Positions 62,810 to 64,000 of a stretch of DNA of 64,000 nucleotides are shown here, piece by piece. Numbering within the stretch: position 1 is the stretch's first letter; every line of letters begins with the position of its first letter. Origin of the DNA: Desulfuromonadaceae bacterium. GTDB lineage: Bacteria > Desulfobacterota > Desulfuromonadia > Geobacterales > Pseudopelobacteraceae. Location of the stretch: positions 83,415 through 147,414 of the forward strand of contig JAQTRC010000001.1 of assembly GCA_028712665.1 (NCBI GenBank). Reading direction: 5' to 3'. The notes under the pieces are model-generated. The model had not been told where the DNA came from and did not search any database. It saw only the letters and a list, made by a program, of their open reading frames with translations. A program made the position numbers and the translations under genes.

Positions 62810-63682
62810 ATGTCTGATGCCGGAAAGATCGCGGCAGCCTTTCACCGTAGGGCTGCTGAATATGACCGGCACGTGGCGGTGCAGAAAAGGGTGGTGAATA
62901 ATCTTGCCGTATTTGTCGAAACGCATCTCGACGAAGAACCTGATACAATACTTGATGTCGGAACAGGTACCGGGGCTCTGCTTCACAACCTGAGACGCAT
63001 TTATCCAGAGGCTTCTCTCTCAGGTGTCGATCTGGCGTATAATATGTGCCTGCGCACAGCCGCAAAGCTGGGGTCTGATTGTCTGGTAGTTAACGGCGAT
63101 GCCGAAAAGATTCCGTTTAAGAGCGCTGCTTTTGATCTTGCCGTATCTACTTCAGCTTTGCAGTGGGTGCAAAGCTTGTCTCACTCCCTTCATGAGATGA
63201 GGAGGGTATTAAAACCGGGCGGCACTCTCTGTATTGCATTCTTTTCTGAAGGAACCCTTGGCGAGCTGCAGAGATGTTTTCGAGATGCAGCCCGAAAAGA
63301 TGGCGATAAAAACAGGGAACGCACGTCTCGACTCCACCGTTTCTGGTCAGTCGACGATGTAAAGTTAATTTTGGAAGGGATGGATTTTGAACAGGTCATT
63401 CTGAGCTGTGAGACTGAAAAGGATTGGTATGACGATGTCACATCCCTTCTTCGTTCCATTAAAAGCATAGGAGCCGGAGCAATTGCCGGCGGTTCTGCGA
63501 CCGGTCTGGGATGGCGCGGTATCATCAACGAAACGTCCCGGTTATACCGTGAGTATTATGGACAAGACGGCAGGATTCCCGCCACCTATGAAGTTTTATA
63601 CATATATGCCCGGACACCTTCAACTTCAGAGCGTATCGGCTCGGGAGCGGTCTTATCAAGAGGCGCTACAGAGAGGCAATGA
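62810..63682 (+). CDS. bioC: Malonyl-ACP O-methyltransferase
   Basis: A 290-residue class I methyltransferase that caps malonyl-ACP to prime pimelate synthesis. The N terminus has the BioC pattern IAAAFHRRAAEYDRHVAVQ; the SAM motif is LDVGTGTGALLHNL, followed by GVDLAYNM, AEKIPF and STSALQWVQ. The ATG at 62810, one base after the bioH stop, was chosen over in-frame upstream GTG codons. It overlaps the convergent ArsR gene's end by 17 bases. Confidence 0.92.
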   Translation: MSDAGKIAAAFHRRAAEYDRHVAVQKRVVNNLAVFVETHLDEEPDTILDVGTGTGALLHNLRRIYPEASLSGVDLAYNMCLRTAAKLGSDCLVVNGDAEKIPFKSAAFDLAVSTSALQWVQSLSHSLHEMRRVLKPGGTLCIAFFSEGTLGELQRCFRDAARKDGDKNRERTSRLHRFWSVDDVKLILEGMDFEQVILSCETEKDWYDDVTSLLRSIKSIGAGAIAGGSATGLGWRGIINETSRLYREYYGQDGRIPATYEVLYIYARTPSTSERIGSGAVLSRGATERQ

Positions 63683-63938
63683 TTCTTTGGGCCAGAGGAT
63701 TGACGACACTGTAATGCACTTCAACCCCTTCTCGTCTCCCTTCAATAATACCCTTGTGTTTTAAGAGGGCAAGGTGCTGCGACACGGTGGCCTGCGGAAG
63801 ACCGAGGCATTCCCATATATACTTTACGTTGCATTCCCGCGAACAGAGTCCGGCAACGATCTTGAGACGGACCGGATGGCCCAGTACCTTGAGTACCTCT
63901 GACTCCGCTTTGAACTGCCTCTCTTTGTTGAACTCCAT
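63666..63938 (-). CDS. ArsR-family transcriptional regulator
   Basis: A 90-residue ArsR/SmtB winged-helix repressor: KVLGHPVRLKIVAGL, then CSRECNVKYIWECLGLPQATVSQHLALLKHKGIIEGRREG. Three cysteines lie at the alpha-3 region (C-x3-C and a later C), which is where arsenic- or metal-type ArsR sensors bind metal, but the classic ELCVCDL motif is absent. The regulated gene must lie beyond the window's end or be the gene itself. Ends inside bioC (17-base convergent overlap). Confidence 0.87.
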   Translation of the reverse strand: MEFNKERQFKAESEVLKVLGHPVRLKIVAGLCSRECNVKYIWECLGLPQATVSQHLALLKHKGIIEGRREGVEVHYSVVNPLAQRIIASL

Positions 63939-63970
63939 AGTGACAAACCTCGATCGTTAAATTTTTGAAT

Positions 63971-63999
63971 ATCATATATATGGATTTTACTTTAGTCAA
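63971..63999 (-). promoter_or_regulatory. Promoter of the ArsR gene with self-complementary element
   Basis: On the minus strand TTGACT (63999-63994) and TATGAT (63976-63971) lie 17 bases apart. The spacer and -10 include CATATATATG (63973-63982), a perfect 10-base palindrome of the size expected for an ArsR-family operator, which would give autorepression. Confidence 0.6.
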
Positions 64000-64000
64000 C

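Overview
The window reads as a chromosomal segment of a free-living, anaerobic, Geobacter-like deltaproteobacterium (Geobacterales/Desulfuromonadales). This is inferred from gene content: a pilB-pilT-pilC-pilS cluster, a frdCAB complex of the cytochrome-b558 type that serves as both fumarate reductase and succinate dehydrogenase, a short bioF-bioH-bioC operon, UbiD next to an AmrS radical SAM protein, and many sensor kinases, PilZ, HD-GYP and HDOD proteins. No species can be named from the sequence alone. No rRNA, prophage, complete insertion sequence or CRISPR array was found.

Layout. 1-3115: the 3' end of ribF, then two membrane proteins in an overlapping operon. 3228-8978: type IV pilus motor operon pilB-pilT-pilC-pilS behind a clear sigma-70 promoter; neither pilR nor pilA follows. 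8982-14369: a lone MacB/FtsX-like permease, a possible mobile-element scar, an AAA/DUF4143 ATPase with a palindromic operator, and a SERCA-like Ca2+ ATPase. 14594-19030: a four-gene operon joining a corrinoid protein, an MtaA/UroD-like protein, a DUF1638 protein and a hybrid histidine kinase. 19084-22095: oligoendopeptidase F (minus), a LysR regulator and a 61-residue membrane protein. 22088-27797: a GAF-PilB/GspE fusion ATPase (minus), then a FecR-domain protein and a CHASE2 adenylate cyclase separated by a terminator-like hairpin. 27943-30318: tRNA-Ala, a K+ channel and a response regulator with an HD-GYP domain. 30372-41401: three signalling blocks (a membrane kinase, a PilZ/CheY/kinase trio and a chemoreceptor) around a ubiD-amrS-M23 peptidase operon. 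41683-43769: a phosphatase, tRNA-Leu and tgt. 43972-47631: frdCAB with its own promoter, a possible 16-codon leader ORF and a terminator. 47642-48544: an orphan Cas6-like protein. 48586-50245: an M23 peptidase and a second PilZ protein. 50392-52350: glnB-glnA behind a sigma-54 type promoter. 52428-56575: two metalloproteases (a site-2 protease and an M29 aminopeptidase), two unrecognised proteins, an HDOD protein and a small cysteine-rich protein. 56695-60592: a sugar-nucleotide cluster (rfbB, rfbD, a phosphomannose-isomerase cupin, a lipoprotein, manC). 60770-63682: bioF-bioH-bioC under a BirA box. 63666-63938: an ArsR-type repressor.

How the parts work together. The central metabolism is anaerobic respiratory (fumarate/succinate, P-II/GS nitrogen control, biotin). 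Surface biology (pili, LPS sugars, peptidoglycan peptidases) is densely interleaved with c-di-GMP, cAMP and phosphorelay signalling. The most unusual items are the corrinoid/MtaA-like/DUF1638/kinase operon, the stand-alone Cas6-like gene directly behind the frd terminator, the GAF-fused secretion-type ATPase with no partners, and the pilus operon without its regulator or pilin.
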